A stretch of DNA of 64,000 nt from an uncultured beta proteobacterium (GCA_903886275.1 CAISLN010000008.1:1-64000); one strand, 5' to 3'. Shown: positions 34,608 to 44,397, counted from the stretch's first letter. Made by a program: numbers and translations. Notes: a model not told the origin generated them from the letters alone.

Positions 34608-35048
34608 CTAGCCCAACGCGTCGTTCACTTGCTCGTTGAATTCGGCCAGGCTCACGGCCGCGTTGACTTCGCGCGGCAGGGCGTCGCGCACCGAGAACAC
34701 GCCCAGAATTTTGCCCTCGTGCGTGACCACCGGCAGGTGGCGAAAGCCGCGCTCTATCATGATCAGCACCGCATCGGCCACCTTGGTTTCCGGTGGCACC
34801 ACGCGCGGGCCGCGCGTCATTACCGCCGAGCAGTGGGTGCTGGCCGGGTCCAGCGCCTTGGCCATCACCCGGGTCATCAGGTCGCGTTCGGTCACTATCC
34901 CTAAGAGCGTGTTGCTGCTGTCGATGACGAGCACGCTGCCGCAGTTGGCGCGCGTCATGGCGCAGGCCGCGTCATACAGACTGGCGTTGGGGCCCACGCT
35001 GATCACATGGCGCTGCGACATGGACTGAAAGACGGTACGTTCGGGCAT
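34608..35048 (-). CDS. Tandem CBS-domain protein
   Basis: A 146-aa protein made of two CBS domains: VFQSMSQRHVISVGPNASLYDAACAMTRANCGSVLVID (residues about 5-45) and CSAVMTRGPRVVPPETKVADAVLIMIERGFRHLPVV (about 73-108). CBS pairs bind adenine nucleotides and regulate partner proteins. It follows the Kor-like beta subunit gene with a 51-base gap on the same strand, so it may sense energy charge for that operon. No effector domain is attached. Confidence 0.85.
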   Translation of the reverse strand: MPERTVFQSMSQRHVISVGPNASLYDAACAMTRANCGSVLVIDSSNTLLGIVTERDLMTRVMAKALDPASTHCSAVMTRGPRVVPPETKVADAVLIMIERGFRHLPVVTHEGKILGVFSVRDALPREVNAAVSLAEFNEQVNDALG

Positions 35049-35099
35049 GGCAGCCTCCTGTGCGGGCGTGAAACGGTGGGGGTGAAACTAGCGCAGTGC

Positions 35100-36155
35100 T
35101 TAGCGCAGTGAAGCGTTGATTTTGTCCAGCGCCTTGTTGCCCGGGCAGAGTTCTGGTGCATGGAAGCTGTTGAGCGGATGCACGCTGGTGTTGAGCGACT
35201 GGTGCAAATCCGTGGCGAGCGGGTCCATGTACAAAAGGCCTGTCACCACCTCGCCGCGCGCCGAATGCTGCTGCATGTAGTTCATGGCGGCGTTGCGGTC
35301 TATGGGGTCGTAGTCGGCGTGCAATTTGCGCAGGCGCAGGATGCTGCCGTCGTGCTGGGTCACATCCACCACTTCACCGGGCGCGTAATGGGTGGTGATT
35401 TCTTCACCGGGCACCATGAAGTCGATGCGGCTCACCGCCTCGTTGTGCTGGCGCACATAGTCGTAGCTCTTGGTGCTGCCGCCGTGGTTGTTGAAGGTGA
35501 CGCAGGGGCTGATGACGTCGATGAAGGCCGCGCCGCCGTGGGCAATGGCGCCCTTGATCAGGGGAATGAGTTGCGCCTTGTCGCCGCTGAAGCTGCGCGC
35601 CACATAGGTGGCACCGAGTTGCAGCGCCAGGCCCACCAGGTCTACCGGGCTGTCGCTGTTGATCACGCCTTTTTTGCTCTTGGAGCCACGGTCTGCGGTG
35701 GCCGAAAACTGGCCCTTGGTCAGGCCGTAGACGCCGTTGTTCTCCACGATGTAGGCCATGCGCACGCCACGTCGCATGGCGTTGGCAAACTGGCCCAGAC
35801 CGATGGAGGCCGAGTCGCCATCGCCCGAAATGCCCAGGTAGAGCAGGTCGCGGTTGGCCAGGTTGGCGCCGGTCAGCACCGAGGGCATGCGCCCGTGCAC
35901 GGTGTTGAAGCCATGCGAGGCGCCCAGAAAGTAGTCAGGCGTCTTGGAGCTGCAGCCAATACCGCTGAGCTTGGCCACGCGGTGCGGCTCAATGTCGAGC
36001 TCCCAGCAGGCCTGGATGATGGCCGCGCTGATGGAGTCGTGGCCGCAACCGGCGCACAGTGTCGAGATGCGGCCCTCGTAGTCGCGCCGGGTGTAGCCGA
36101 CCTTGTTGGTCTGCAGCGTGGGGTGGTGCAGCCGGGGTTTTGCAATATAGGTCAT
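35100..36155 (-). CDS. 2-oxoacid:ferredoxin oxidoreductase, beta subunit (KorB-like)
   Basis: A 351-aa TPP subunit. RRDYEGRISTLCAGCGHDSISAAII carries the cluster/TPP start. ISGDGDSASIGLGQFANAMRRGVRMAYIVENNGVYGLTKG is the TPP-binding signature. Length and sequence type match the two-subunit 2-oxoglutarate or pyruvate enzymes. It overlaps the alpha/gamma gene by 4 bases. Kor homologues from Thauera aromatica regenerate ferredoxin for aromatic-ring reduction; no such reductase is in this window. Confidence 0.9.
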   Translation of the reverse strand: MTYIAKPRLHHPTLQTNKVGYTRRDYEGRISTLCAGCGHDSISAAIIQACWELDIEPHRVAKLSGIGCSSKTPDYFLGASHGFNTVHGRMPSVLTGANLANRDLLYLGISGDGDSASIGLGQFANAMRRGVRMAYIVENNGVYGLTKGQFSATADRGSKSKKGVINSDSPVDLVGLALQLGATYVARSFSGDKAQLIPLIKGAIAHGGAAFIDVISPCVTFNNHGGSTKSYDYVRQHNEAVSRIDFMVPGEEITTHYAPGEVVDVTQHDGSILRLRKLHADYDPIDRNAAMNYMQQHSARGEVVTGLLYMDPLATDLHQSLNTSVHPLNSFHAPELCPGNKALDKINASLR

Positions 36156-37990
36156 GCGACTTCCTTTTGCGCCTTGTTGGTCTGCGCTTGCATGCGCTTG
36201 GCAATCGCAGCGGCGATAAAGCGCGCCGTGATCGGTGTGCCATCAAAATGCAGCACGCGGGGCAGCTTGGCCGGGTCGATATCAAGCTCGTTGACCAGCA
36301 GCGAATGCATTTGCCCATCGCGGTTTTGCTCCACCACAAACACCTGCTCATGCTCCGCAATAAAGGCGGCCACCGAGTCGGGGAAAGGGTAGGCGCACAG
36401 GCGCATGGCGTCCAGATGCAGGCCCTGCGTCTCCATCACGTCCAGCGCCTCGCGCATGGCCGGGCTGGTGGAGCCGAAATAGATCACACCGAAGTGCGTG
36501 GCCTCTGTCGCCTTGCGCACAACCGGTTGCGGCACCAGGGTGGTCGCCGTTTTGAACTTGCGCAGCAGCCGTTCCATGTTGTAAATGTAATCGGGTCCGC
36601 GCTCGGAATACATGGCGTAGGGGTTGCGCGTGGTGCCCCGCGTGAAGAACGCGCCCTTGCTAGGGTGCGTGCCGGGCAGGGTGCGCCAGGGAATGCCGTC
36701 GCCGTCCACATCCTTGTAGCGGCCAAAGTCCCGTCCGGCCTCCAACTCTTCGGCCGTCATCACCTTGCCACGGTCATAGGCCTTGCCTTCTTCCCACACA
36801 AAGGGTTTGCACAGGCGCTGGTTCATGCCGATGTCCAAATCGGTCATCACAAAAATCGGCGTCTGCAACCGGTCGGCCAGATCGAGCGCTGCTGCCGAAT
36901 GCGTGAAGCATTCATAGGGGTCCTGCGGGAACAGCAGCACATGCTTGGTGTCACCGTGCGAGGCGTAGGCGCAACTCAGGATGTCGGCCTGCTGGGTGCG
37001 TGTGGGCATGCCGGTGCTCGGCCCGCCGCGCTGCACATTGATGATGGTGACCGGGATTTCGGCAAAGTAGGCCAGGCCTATGAACTCGGTCATCAGCGAA
37101 ACGCCGGGGCCCGATGTCGCGGTAAAGGCGCGTGCGCCGTTCCACCCGGCACCCACCACCATACCAATCGATGCCAACTCGTCTTCGGCCTGCACGATGG
37201 CATAGCGGTGCTCGCCGGTGTCGGGATCGACGCGGAATTTCTCGCAGTATTTCTGGAAGGCTTCCGGCACCGAGGTGCTCGGTGTGATCGGGTACCAGGC
37301 GGCCACCGTGGCGCCGCCATAGACCAGCCCCAGTCCTGCGGCGCTGTTGCCATCGGTAAAGATTTGGTCGCCCACCGCATCGGCCCGTTGCACGCGAATG
37401 CCCAGCGGATAGGCCAGGTGCGCCTTCACATAGTCGCGCCCCAAATGCAGGGCCTGGATGTTGGCGTCGAGCAGCCGCTCCTTGCCCTTGTACTGTTCGG
37501 CAAACAGCTTCTCGAACACCGCCGCCTCCACATCGAGCAGGGCCGACAGGGCGCCCACGTAAATGATGTTCTTGAACAGCTGGCGTTGGCGCGGCTCAGC
37601 GTAGGCCGCGTTGGCAATCTCGGTCAGCGGCACGCCAATCGTCATCACATCGGCGCGGAACTTGTCTGGCGGCAGCGGCCTGGTGCTGTCATAGAACAGA
37701 TAGCCGCCGCTCTCGATCTCGGCCAAGTCGGCGTCCCAGGTCTGGGGGTTCATGGCCACCATCATGTCCACACCGCCGCGCCTGCCGTGGTAGCCCTTCT
37801 CGCACACGCGGGCCTCGTACCAGGTCGGCATGCCCTGGATGTTGCTGGGGAAGATGTTGCGCGGACTCACCGGCACGCCCATGCGCATCACGGCCTTGGC
37901 AAACAGCTCATTGGCCGAGGCCGAGCCCGAGCCATTGACGTTGGCAAACTTGATGACGAAATCATTGACGGCTTCGATGCGCTTCATCAT
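36152..37990 (-). CDS. 2-oxoacid:ferredoxin oxidoreductase, fused gamma-alpha subunit (KorA-like)
   Basis: A 612-aa fusion. The N-terminal gamma domain (residues 1 to about 190) starts VIKFANVNGSGSASANELFAKAVMRMG. The alpha part begins near QIFTDGNSAAGLGLVYGGATVAAWYPITPSTSVPEAF and includes the conserved ATSGPGVSLMTEFIGLAYFAEIP. The gamma-alpha fusion is characteristic of KorA-type enzymes, unlike the separate subunits of the operon at 19.6-24.1 kb. It shares 4-base overlaps with both neighbours, so the three subunits are translationally coupled. Confidence 0.9.
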   Translation of the reverse strand: MMKRIEAVNDFVIKFANVNGSGSASANELFAKAVMRMGVPVSPRNIFPSNIQGMPTWYEARVCEKGYHGRRGGVDMMVAMNPQTWDADLAEIESGGYLFYDSTRPLPPDKFRADVMTIGVPLTEIANAAYAEPRQRQLFKNIIYVGALSALLDVEAAVFEKLFAEQYKGKERLLDANIQALHLGRDYVKAHLAYPLGIRVQRADAVGDQIFTDGNSAAGLGLVYGGATVAAWYPITPSTSVPEAFQKYCEKFRVDPDTGEHRYAIVQAEDELASIGMVVGAGWNGARAFTATSGPGVSLMTEFIGLAYFAEIPVTIINVQRGGPSTGMPTRTQQADILSCAYASHGDTKHVLLFPQDPYECFTHSAAALDLADRLQTPIFVMTDLDIGMNQRLCKPFVWEEGKAYDRGKVMTAEELEAGRDFGRYKDVDGDGIPWRTLPGTHPSKGAFFTRGTTRNPYAMYSERGPDYIYNMERLLRKFKTATTLVPQPVVRKATEATHFGVIYFGSTSPAMREALDVMETQGLHLDAMRLCAYPFPDSVAAFIAEHEQVFVVEQNRDGQMHSLLVNELDIDPAKLPRVLHFDGTPITARFIAAAIAKRMQAQTNKAQKEVA

Positions 37991-39816
37991 GTGTGTGCCC
38001 CTGCTGCGGTGTTGTGCAGGTCACGGGCGCGCGGCCCGGCTTGCGTGGTCGAAAACAAAAATTTCTGCATGTCCCAGGCGCCGGTAGGGCAGCGCTCGGC
38101 ACACAGACCGCAATGCAGGCAGACGTCCTCGTCCTTCACCATCACATGGCCGGTCTTGAGTTCGCCCGACACATACAGGTCCTGCTCAAGATGGGTGGCC
38201 GGGGCCTTCAGGCGGGTGCGCAATTCGGCCTCTTCGCCGTTGTCGGTGAAGGTGATGCAGTCCATGGGGCAGATGTCCACGCAGGCATCGCATTCGATGC
38301 AGGTGTCGCGGTTGAACACCGTCTGCACATCGCAGTTCAGGCAGCGACTGGCCTCCTTGAAAGCGGTGGCGGCGTCAAAGCCCAGCTCGACTTCCACCTT
38401 GATGTTGGCCAGCGCGATTTCGGCCGCGGCCCATGGCACCTTGAAGCGGTGGTCGTTCGACACATCGTTGCGGTAGCTCCACTCGTGGATGCCCATTTTT
38501 TGCGACATCAGGTTCACCGTGGGCGCTGGGCGCTTGGCCACTATTTCGCCGTGCAGGAAACGGTCGATCGACACCGCCGCCTCATGGCCATGGGCCACGG
38601 CGGTGATGATGTTCTTGGGTCCATAGGCTGCGTCGCCACCAAAGAAGACCTTGGGCCTGGTGCTTTGGAAAGTCTTCTCCACCAGCTTGGGTAGACCCCA
38701 TTTGTCGAACTCGATGCCGGTCTCGGCCTCAATCCAGGGGAAGGCGTTTTCCTGGCCCACAGCCACCAGCACGGTGTCGCAGGGCACGCGCACCTCTGGC
38801 TCGCCGGTGGGCACCAAGCTGCGTTTGCCTTGGGCGTCGTATTCGGCGCGCACGATCTCAAAGCGCATGGCGACCAGCTTGCCGCCCTCATGCTCAAAGG
38901 CCACCGGCACATGGAAGTTGAGGATGGGGATGCCCTCATGCACCGCGTCTTCCTTCTCCCAGGGCGAGGCCTTCATCTCCTCAAAACCGCTGCGCACAAT
39001 CACCTTCACCTCTTCGCCACCCATGCGCCTGGCCGAGCGGCAGCAGTCCATGGCGGTGTTGCCGCCACCGAGCACGATGACGCGTTTGCCGATGGAGCTG
39101 ATATGGCCGAAGGACACCGAGGCCAGCCAGTCGATGCCGATGTGGATATGGGCGGCGGCTTCCTCGCGTCCGGGGATCAACAGGTCGCGCCCGCGCGGCG
39201 CGCCGCAGCCAACAAAGATGGCGTCATAGCCCAGTCGGAGCAGGGCCTGCATGGACTCCACGCGCTGGCCACTTTGGAAGTCCACGCCCATGTTCAGGAT
39301 GTAGCCGGTCTCCTCGTCGATCACCGCTTCGGGCAGACGAAAGCGCGGTATCTGCGAGCGGATAAAACCGCCGGCCTTGGCCTCGCCATCGAACACCGTG
39401 ATCTGGTAGCCCAGGGGCGCCAGGTCGCGCGCCACCGTGAGCGAGGCAGGTCCGGCACCCACGCAGGCCACGCGTCTGCCGTTGGGTGGCGCGATGGCAG
39501 GCATGCGCGCACGCACATCTGTCTTGTGGTCGGCGGCCACGCGCTTCAAGCGGCAGATGGCCACTGGCTCAGGGTGCTCGCCGTTGTTCTCCTCCACGCG
39601 ACTGCGCCTGCAGGCGGGCTCGCAGGGGCGGTCGCAGGTGCGACCCAGCACGCCGGGGAATACGTTGGACACCCAGTTCACCATGTAGGCGTCGTCATAG
39701 CGCCCCTGGCCTATCAGGCGTATGTACTCGGGCACGGGGGTGTGGGCCGGGCAGGCCCACTGGCAATCGACGACCTTGTGAAAGGTGGCCGGATCATGGC
39801 TGTTGCTGGCTTGCAA
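37987..39816 (-). CDS. GltD-like FAD/NAD(P) oxidoreductase with ferredoxin tail
   Basis: A 609-aa electron-transfer protein heading the Kor-like operon. The N-terminal GltD-type cluster cysteines are in CQWACPAHTPVPEYIRL and RTCDRPCEPACRR. FAD binding is at VACVGAGPASLTVARDLAPLG and NAD(P) binding at VIVLGGGNTAMDCCRSAR. The tail carries CLNCDVQTVFNRDTCIECDACVDICPMDCI and CLHCGLCAERCPTGAW, two [4Fe-4S] motifs plus an extra Cys pair. It probably links the oxidoreductase to NAD(P)H, either producing reduced pyridine nucleotide or feeding ferredoxin. An FNR-type palindrome lies 112 bases upstream. Confidence 0.88.
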   Translation of the reverse strand: MQASNSHDPATFHKVVDCQWACPAHTPVPEYIRLIGQGRYDDAYMVNWVSNVFPGVLGRTCDRPCEPACRRSRVEENNGEHPEPVAICRLKRVAADHKTDVRARMPAIAPPNGRRVACVGAGPASLTVARDLAPLGYQITVFDGEAKAGGFIRSQIPRFRLPEAVIDEETGYILNMGVDFQSGQRVESMQALLRLGYDAIFVGCGAPRGRDLLIPGREEAAAHIHIGIDWLASVSFGHISSIGKRVIVLGGGNTAMDCCRSARRMGGEEVKVIVRSGFEEMKASPWEKEDAVHEGIPILNFHVPVAFEHEGGKLVAMRFEIVRAEYDAQGKRSLVPTGEPEVRVPCDTVLVAVGQENAFPWIEAETGIEFDKWGLPKLVEKTFQSTRPKVFFGGDAAYGPKNIITAVAHGHEAAVSIDRFLHGEIVAKRPAPTVNLMSQKMGIHEWSYRNDVSNDHRFKVPWAAAEIALANIKVEVELGFDAATAFKEASRCLNCDVQTVFNRDTCIECDACVDICPMDCITFTDNGEEAELRTRLKAPATHLEQDLYVSGELKTGHVMVKDEDVCLHCGLCAERCPTGAWDMQKFLFSTTQAGPRARDLHNTAAGAHT

Positions 39817-39927
39817 AGTTGTCTCCTAGCCCCGCGCTTCTGTGTGGTCCAGGTGGCTGCGAGTGGCTGCAGTCTATCCATGGCCCCCTGGACCGGGAAG
39901 CGGGTCTTGCTGCGATTCGCTGGCCAC

Positions 39928-39941
39928 TTGACGCTTGTCAA
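39928..39941. promoter_or_regulatory. FNR/NnrR-type palindrome between the Kor operon and hemerythrin gene
   Basis: TTGACGCTTGTCAA is a perfect palindrome of the CRP/FNR form TTGAC-N4-GTCAA. It lies 112 bases before the GltD-like gene start and 123 bases before the hemerythrin start, so it could serve either divergent gene. The half-site TTGAC is closer to Dnr/NnrR-type boxes than to FNR's TTGAT. Confidence 0.65.
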
Positions 39942-40063
39942 CGCCAAGGCCGATAGCCTCTTTGCGCCCACCGCAATTCCCCACATCATGCAAATCGGGT
40001 ATTGCGCAAGCCGCGCACTTCACCAGCCTTTTTTTACTTGCCCTGTTTTTTTGGGAGACACCG

Positions 40064-40549
40064 ATGACCACTGCAACCCACGCCCAGCCCTTTCAGGCGC
40101 TCGATGCCTGCCATGCGCAAATCCAGCTGCATCTGTTTGATCTGGAACGCATGGCCACCCACATGGAGACGGCAGGACTGAGCGATGCGGACCGCAAACT
40201 GGCGGGCGAGATCCAGGAATTTTTCTCCAGCACCTCGCGCGATCACCATGCGCAGGAAGAGACGCTGGTGTTCCCGCCCCTGCTGGCCAGCGGCAACGAG
40301 GAGCTGTGCAACGCCGTGCGCACGCTGCAACAGGACCACGGCTTTATCGAAGAAAACTGGATCGAGCTGGGCCCGCAACTCAGCGGCATTGCCCAGGGCA
40401 ATGACTGGTTTGATGTGGCCGAGTTCCAGCACAATGTGTCGCTGTTTCTGGACCTGATGGACGGCCATATCGCACTGGAAGAGTCGCTGATCTACCCGGA
40501 ATCCAAGATGATGTGGGCCGAGGCGGTTGCCAAGCGCATTCCGCGCTGA
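40064..40549 (+). CDS. Hemerythrin-like domain protein
   Basis: A 161-aa four-helix-bundle protein. Candidate di-iron ligands are in DACHAQIQLHL, SRDHHAQEETLVFPPL, QQDHGFIEENW and DGHIALEESLIYPE, the H-HxxxE-H-HxxxE type order. The ATG at 40064 after TTGGGAGACACCG is preferred over an in-frame upstream start. Such proteins bind O2 or NO. Divergent from the Kor-like operon and sharing the FNR-type box, it fits a low-oxygen role. Confidence 0.85.
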   Translation: MTTATHAQPFQALDACHAQIQLHLFDLERMATHMETAGLSDADRKLAGEIQEFFSSTSRDHHAQEETLVFPPLLASGNEELCNAVRTLQQDHGFIEENWIELGPQLSGIAQGNDWFDVAEFQHNVSLFLDLMDGHIALEESLIYPESKMMWAEAVAKRIPR

Positions 40550-40571
40550 AAACGTCTGGCACCCGCGCGCC

Positions 40572-42500
40572 TTAAAGCTGCTGCATCTTTTTGTACAAGG
40601 TTTGCCGACTGATGCCCAGGTTGCGTGCGGCCTGCGAGACATTGCCAGCGCTGCTCTGTAGCGCCTGGCGCACCAGCTGGCGCGCATGCTGCTCCAGGTT
40701 GTTGGTGGCCGGGACCGGTGAACTGGCGGGCGGTACGCGGTTGTCTTGCAACGCCTGTACCAGGTCATCGGGCAAATGCTCCCAGCCCACCCAGGTTTCG
40801 TGTGGCTCCAACATGGCGCTGGCCGTGCGCAGCACGTTGGCGAGCTGGCGCAGGTTGCCCGGCCAATGGAAGGCGCGCAACTGCTCCAGCACCTGCGGCG
40901 CCAGCCTGACTCCTGGGCTGTATTCGTCCAGCATCTTGTCGGCCAGCAGCGCAAAGTCGCTGCGCTCGCGCAGGGCCGGCAGGCGCAGCGTCAGGCCGTT
41001 GATGCGGTAGAGCAAATCGTCTCGGAACTGGCCCAGTCCAGATGCGGCGCGCAGCTGGCTGTGGGTGGCACACAGCAGTGCAAAGTCCACCGCCACGGCA
41101 GGTCCCCCGCCCAGGGGCGACACCTGGCGCTCCTGCAGCACACGCAACAGCCTGGTTTGCATGGGCAGCGGCATGTCGCCGATTTCATCTAAAAATAGCG
41201 TGCCGCCGCTGGCCTTGCGCAACAGCCCTGGGTTGCCTTGGGAGCGCGCGCCGGTGAAGGCACCTGCCGCGTAGCCGAACAGCTCGGCCTCGATCAGGTT
41301 CTCGGGGATGGCCGCGCAGTTGATGGCCACAAAGGGGCCCAAGCGGCGCTGGCTGCTGTCGTGGATGGCGCGGGCAAACAGCTCCTTGCCCACACCGGAC
41401 TCACCCTCTATCAAAATCGGAATCGGCTTGTCCAGCACCCGGCGCGCCTTGTCGGCGGCGCGGCGCCATTGCGCGTCGCCACTGTCGAGCAGGGTCAGCG
41501 CGTCTGGCAGCGCTCGCACCGTCTGCACCGATGGCGCAGGGGCTGCTCGCGGTGGCGCCTCGCCCGGCCGTGCCCTGGCATAGAGCAGCTGCCCGTTGCG
41601 CTGGCGCATGGGCAGCGTGGGCGGCACACCGCGCACAGGGGAACACCGCAGGTCGTCTAGGCGCAGGTCAGACAGGCTGCTCCAAGGGATGTGGCCCAGC
41701 TCGCTGGCCTGCAGCTGCAACAGGGCCATGGCGGCGCGGTTGGCGCCCAGCAACAGGCCGGTGTCGGACAGCACCACAAGGCCCTGTGCCACCGTGTCCA
41801 AGCCCTCGGGCTGGGCGTGTAGGTGCAGGCGCAGCTGGCGCTTGCAATCTGCCAGCAGCAACTGGTTTTCAATCATGCGGGCGGCGGTGTTGACCAGGCC
41901 CAGGGTGTGCGGGTGGCCCTGGCGCTGGTCGCCCGAGACATCCAGAATGCCCAAAAGCTTTCCCTGGGCCGACAGGATGGGTGCGGCGGCACAGGTCAGA
42001 AAGGCATGGCCTTGCAAAAAGTGTTCGGCGCCGTGGATATCTATGCCCTGCATTTCGGCCAGTGCCGTGCCTATGGCATTGGTGCCACGGTGCTCCTCGC
42101 GCCAGGAGGCGCCGCTCTGCAATGCCACGCGCTGCGCCTGGCTCAGGAACAGGGCGTCGCCCAGGGTGTGCAGCAGCGTGCCCTGCGGGTCGGCCAGCAC
42201 CACCACCGTCTGGCTGTGGCGCAACTGCTCAAAGAGGAACTCCATCACCGGTCGCGCATGGGCCAAGAGGCTGTGGTTGTGTTGCAGGGTCTGGCGCAGC
42301 TCGGCGCTGCTGCTATGGGCGTCGCTGCGCAGCGTCTGCTCGGGCAGTAGGCCTGCGCAGCGGCTTCTTTCCCACGAGCGCGCCACCACCGGCTGCAGTC
42401 CGTGCAGCAGCGCCGCCGTAGCGGGATTCAGGTGTTTATGTTGTTCTGGCAATGCGGCTCCCGGTTTGCGCCATCGTGACAGGGCACAAGTTGGGCTCAT
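40572..42500 (-). CDS. AcoR-like sigma-54-dependent activator of aldehyde/alcohol metabolism
   Basis: About 642 aa from the ATG at 42500. The N-terminal 300 residues hold a GAF-like sensor (SWREEHRGTNAIGTALAEM is the AcoR signature) and a PAS-like segment. The AAA+ core has GESGVGKELFARAIH, GYAAGAFTGARSQG (intact GAFTGA loop contacting sigma-54) and GGTLFLDEIGDMPL. The C-terminal Fis-type HTH reads AGNVSQAARNLGISRQTLYKKMQ. It is divergent from an aldehyde dehydrogenase gene whose control region has a matching inverted repeat, so that gene is the likely target. Confidence 0.88.
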   Translation of the reverse strand: MSPTCALSRWRKPGAALPEQHKHLNPATAALLHGLQPVVARSWERSRCAGLLPEQTLRSDAHSSSAELRQTLQHNHSLLAHARPVMEFLFEQLRHSQTVVVLADPQGTLLHTLGDALFLSQAQRVALQSGASWREEHRGTNAIGTALAEMQGIDIHGAEHFLQGHAFLTCAAAPILSAQGKLLGILDVSGDQRQGHPHTLGLVNTAARMIENQLLLADCKRQLRLHLHAQPEGLDTVAQGLVVLSDTGLLLGANRAAMALLQLQASELGHIPWSSLSDLRLDDLRCSPVRGVPPTLPMRQRNGQLLYARARPGEAPPRAAPAPSVQTVRALPDALTLLDSGDAQWRRAADKARRVLDKPIPILIEGESGVGKELFARAIHDSSQRRLGPFVAINCAAIPENLIEAELFGYAAGAFTGARSQGNPGLLRKASGGTLFLDEIGDMPLPMQTRLLRVLQERQVSPLGGGPAVAVDFALLCATHSQLRAASGLGQFRDDLLYRINGLTLRLPALRERSDFALLADKMLDEYSPGVRLAPQVLEQLRAFHWPGNLRQLANVLRTASAMLEPHETWVGWEHLPDDLVQALQDNRVPPASSPVPATNNLEQHARQLVRQALQSSAGNVSQAARNLGISRQTLYKKMQQL

Positions 42501-42563
42501 GCTAACGGCCAAGCCTTGCCCTGACGATATGCAAGGCCTTGCATAGAGCTGCGTTGTGACACT

Positions 42564-42580
42564 TGTCCAACAACTGGACA
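42564..42580. promoter_or_regulatory. Inverted repeat, probable activator site (UAS)
   Basis: TGTCCA, a five-base spacer ACAAC and TGGACA form a perfect inverted repeat in the regulator/aldehyde-dehydrogenase gap. It lies about 110 bases upstream of the candidate -24/-12 element, a normal distance for a sigma-54 enhancer. Confidence 0.55.
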
Positions 42581-42687
42581 GTTGTGCGAAATTGGAACGC
42601 TCCATCTGCTCCTGCCCTTGCAACAGCGGGGCCCCTCAAGGGCGAAATCTCCAATGAAATCAAGGTGAGCGGCCTGCTGGCACAGGC

Positions 42688-42703
42688 TGGCACAGGACTT
42701 GAT
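42688..42703 (+). promoter_or_regulatory. Candidate sigma-54 promoter of the aldehyde dehydrogenase gene
   Basis: TGGCACAGGACTTGAT fits the -24 element perfectly and the -12 element with GA in place of the usual GC. The ATG at 42762 is 59 bases downstream. The -12 mismatch lowers confidence, though the neighbouring AcoR-like gene and inverted repeat support it. Confidence 0.5.
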
Positions 42704-42761
42704 AACAAAGGAGCACCCGCAAGGGAAAGTTTCAACCCCATTCAAATTTTTGGAGACATTC

Positions 42762-44282
42762 ATGATCTACGCATTCCCCGGTGCCGAAGGCGCCACGATT
42801 GCCTACAAGGCCCATTACGACAACTTCATCGGCGGCAAGTTTGTTGCTCCGGTCAAGGGCCAGTATTTCGATGTCATCACCCCCATCACCGGCAAGGTCT
42901 ACACCCAGGCCGCACGCTCCACCGCAGAGGACATCGAGCTGGCACTCGACGCCGCCCACGCCGCTGCCGACGCCTGGGGCAAGACCGACGCGGCCACCCG
43001 CTCGAACCTGCTCTTGAAGATTGCCGACCGCATCGAAGCCAATCTGGAACTGCTGGCCTACGCCGAGACCGTGGACAACGGCAAGGCCATCCGCGAAACG
43101 CTGAACGCCGACATCCCGCTCACCGTTGACCATTTCCGTTACTTCGCCGGTTGCCTGCGCTCGCAAGAAGGCGCGCTGTCCAACATCGACGAAAACACCG
43201 TGGCCTACCACTTCCAGGAGCCGCTGGGCGTGGTCGGTCAGATCATCCCCTGGAACTTCCCCATTCTGATGGCCGCCTGGAAACTCGCTCCCGCCATTGG
43301 CGCTGGCAACTGCGTGGTCTTGAAGCCCGCCGAATCCACCCCCATCAGCATCTTGATCCTGGCCGAACTGATTGCCGACATCCTGCCCCCAGGCGTGTTG
43401 AACATCGTCAACGGCTATGGCCGCGAAGCCGGCATGCCCCTGGCGACTTCCAAGCGCATTGCCAAGATCGCCTTCACCGGCTCCACCACCACCGGCCGCG
43501 TGATTGCACAGGCTGCTGCCAACAACCTGATCCCCGCCACGCTGGAACTCGGCGGCAAGTCGCCCAATGTGTTCTTTGCCGACATCATGGACAAGGACGA
43601 CGGTTTCCTGGACAAGGCCATCGAAGGTCTGGTGCTGTTTGCCTTCAACCAGGGCGAGGTCTGCACCTGCCCATCGCGCGCGCTGATCCAAGAAAGCATC
43701 TATGACAAGTTCATGGAACGTGTCTTGAAGCGCGTGGCCGCCATTGCGCACCAGAACCCGCTAGACACCAACAGCATGATGGGCGCTCAGGCTTCCAAAG
43801 AGCAACTCACCAAGATCCTGACCTACCTGGATGTGGGCAAGCAAGAGGGCGCAGAAGTGCTGGCCGGCGGCAACCAGGCCCACCTGGGTGGCGAGTTGGA
43901 GGGCGGCTACTACGTGCAGCCCACGCTGTTCAAGGGCCACAACAAGATGCGCATTTTCCAGGAAGAAATTTTTGGACCGGTGCTGGCTGTGACCACCTTC
44001 AAGGACGAAGCCGAAGCCCTGGAAATCGCCAACGACACGCTGTACGGCCTGGGCGCCGGTGTCTGGAGCCGCAACGGCAATGTGGCCTACCGCATGGGCC
44101 GCGCCATCAAGGCCGGACGCGTCTGGACCAACTGCTACCACGCCTACCCCGCCCACGCGGCCTTCGGTGGCTACAAGGAGTCCGGCATTGGCCGCGAGAC
44201 CCACAAGGTTATGTTGGACCATTACCAGCAAACCAAGAACCTGCTCGTAAGCTACAGCGAAAGCAAGCTCGGTTTCTTCTAA
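42762..44282 (+). CDS. NAD-dependent aldehyde dehydrogenase (ExaC/AcoD type)
   Basis: A 506-aa ALDH. The oxyanion Asn is in [20 protein letters not shown], the general base in [14 protein letters not shown] and the catalytic Cys in [15 protein letters not shown]. The final segment ([20 protein letters not shown]) is standard. It oxidises acetaldehyde or similar aldehydes to acids. The ATG at 42762 follows TGGAGAC; the in-frame start at 42699 overlaps the promoter. It is followed by a DUF779 gene, the usual companion in this subclass. Confidence 0.92.
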   Translation: MIYAFPGAEGATIAYKAHYDNFIGGKFVAPVKGQYFDVITPITGKVYTQAARSTAEDIELALDAAHAAADAWGKTDAATRSNLLLKIADRIEANLELLAYAETVDNGKAIRETLNADIPLTVDHFRYFAGCLRSQEGALSNIDENTVAYHFQEPLGVVGQIIPWNFPILMAAWKLAPAIGAGNCVVLKPAESTPISILILAELIADILPPGVLNIVNGYGREAGMPLATSKRIAKIAFTGSTTTGRVIAQAAANNLIPATLELGGKSPNVFFADIMDKDDGFLDKAIEGLVLFAFNQGEVCTCPSRALIQESIYDKFMERVLKRVAAIAHQNPLDTNSMMGAQASKEQLTKILTYLDVGKQEGAEVLAGGNQAHLGGELEGGYYVQPTLFKGHNKMRIFQEEIFGPVLAVTTFKDEAEALEIANDTLYGLGAGVWSRNGNVAYRMGRAIKAGRVWTNCYHAYPAHAAFGGYKESGIGRETHKVMLDHYQQTKNLLVSYSESKLGFF

Positions 44283-44397
44283 AGCGAAGACGGTGTGCGA
44301 TGAGTAAGCAGCGATGACGCTAAATACTTGTCGCTAACCAAGCCCCGGCGCAACGGCAACGTGGTGCAGGGGCGCGAACCAACCAGCGCAACGGCCA

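Noticed and set aside
36059-38476. 805-codon plus-strand frame across the Kor-like operon
   Set aside because: Covers parts of three well-supported minus-strand genes; composition is that of a shadow.
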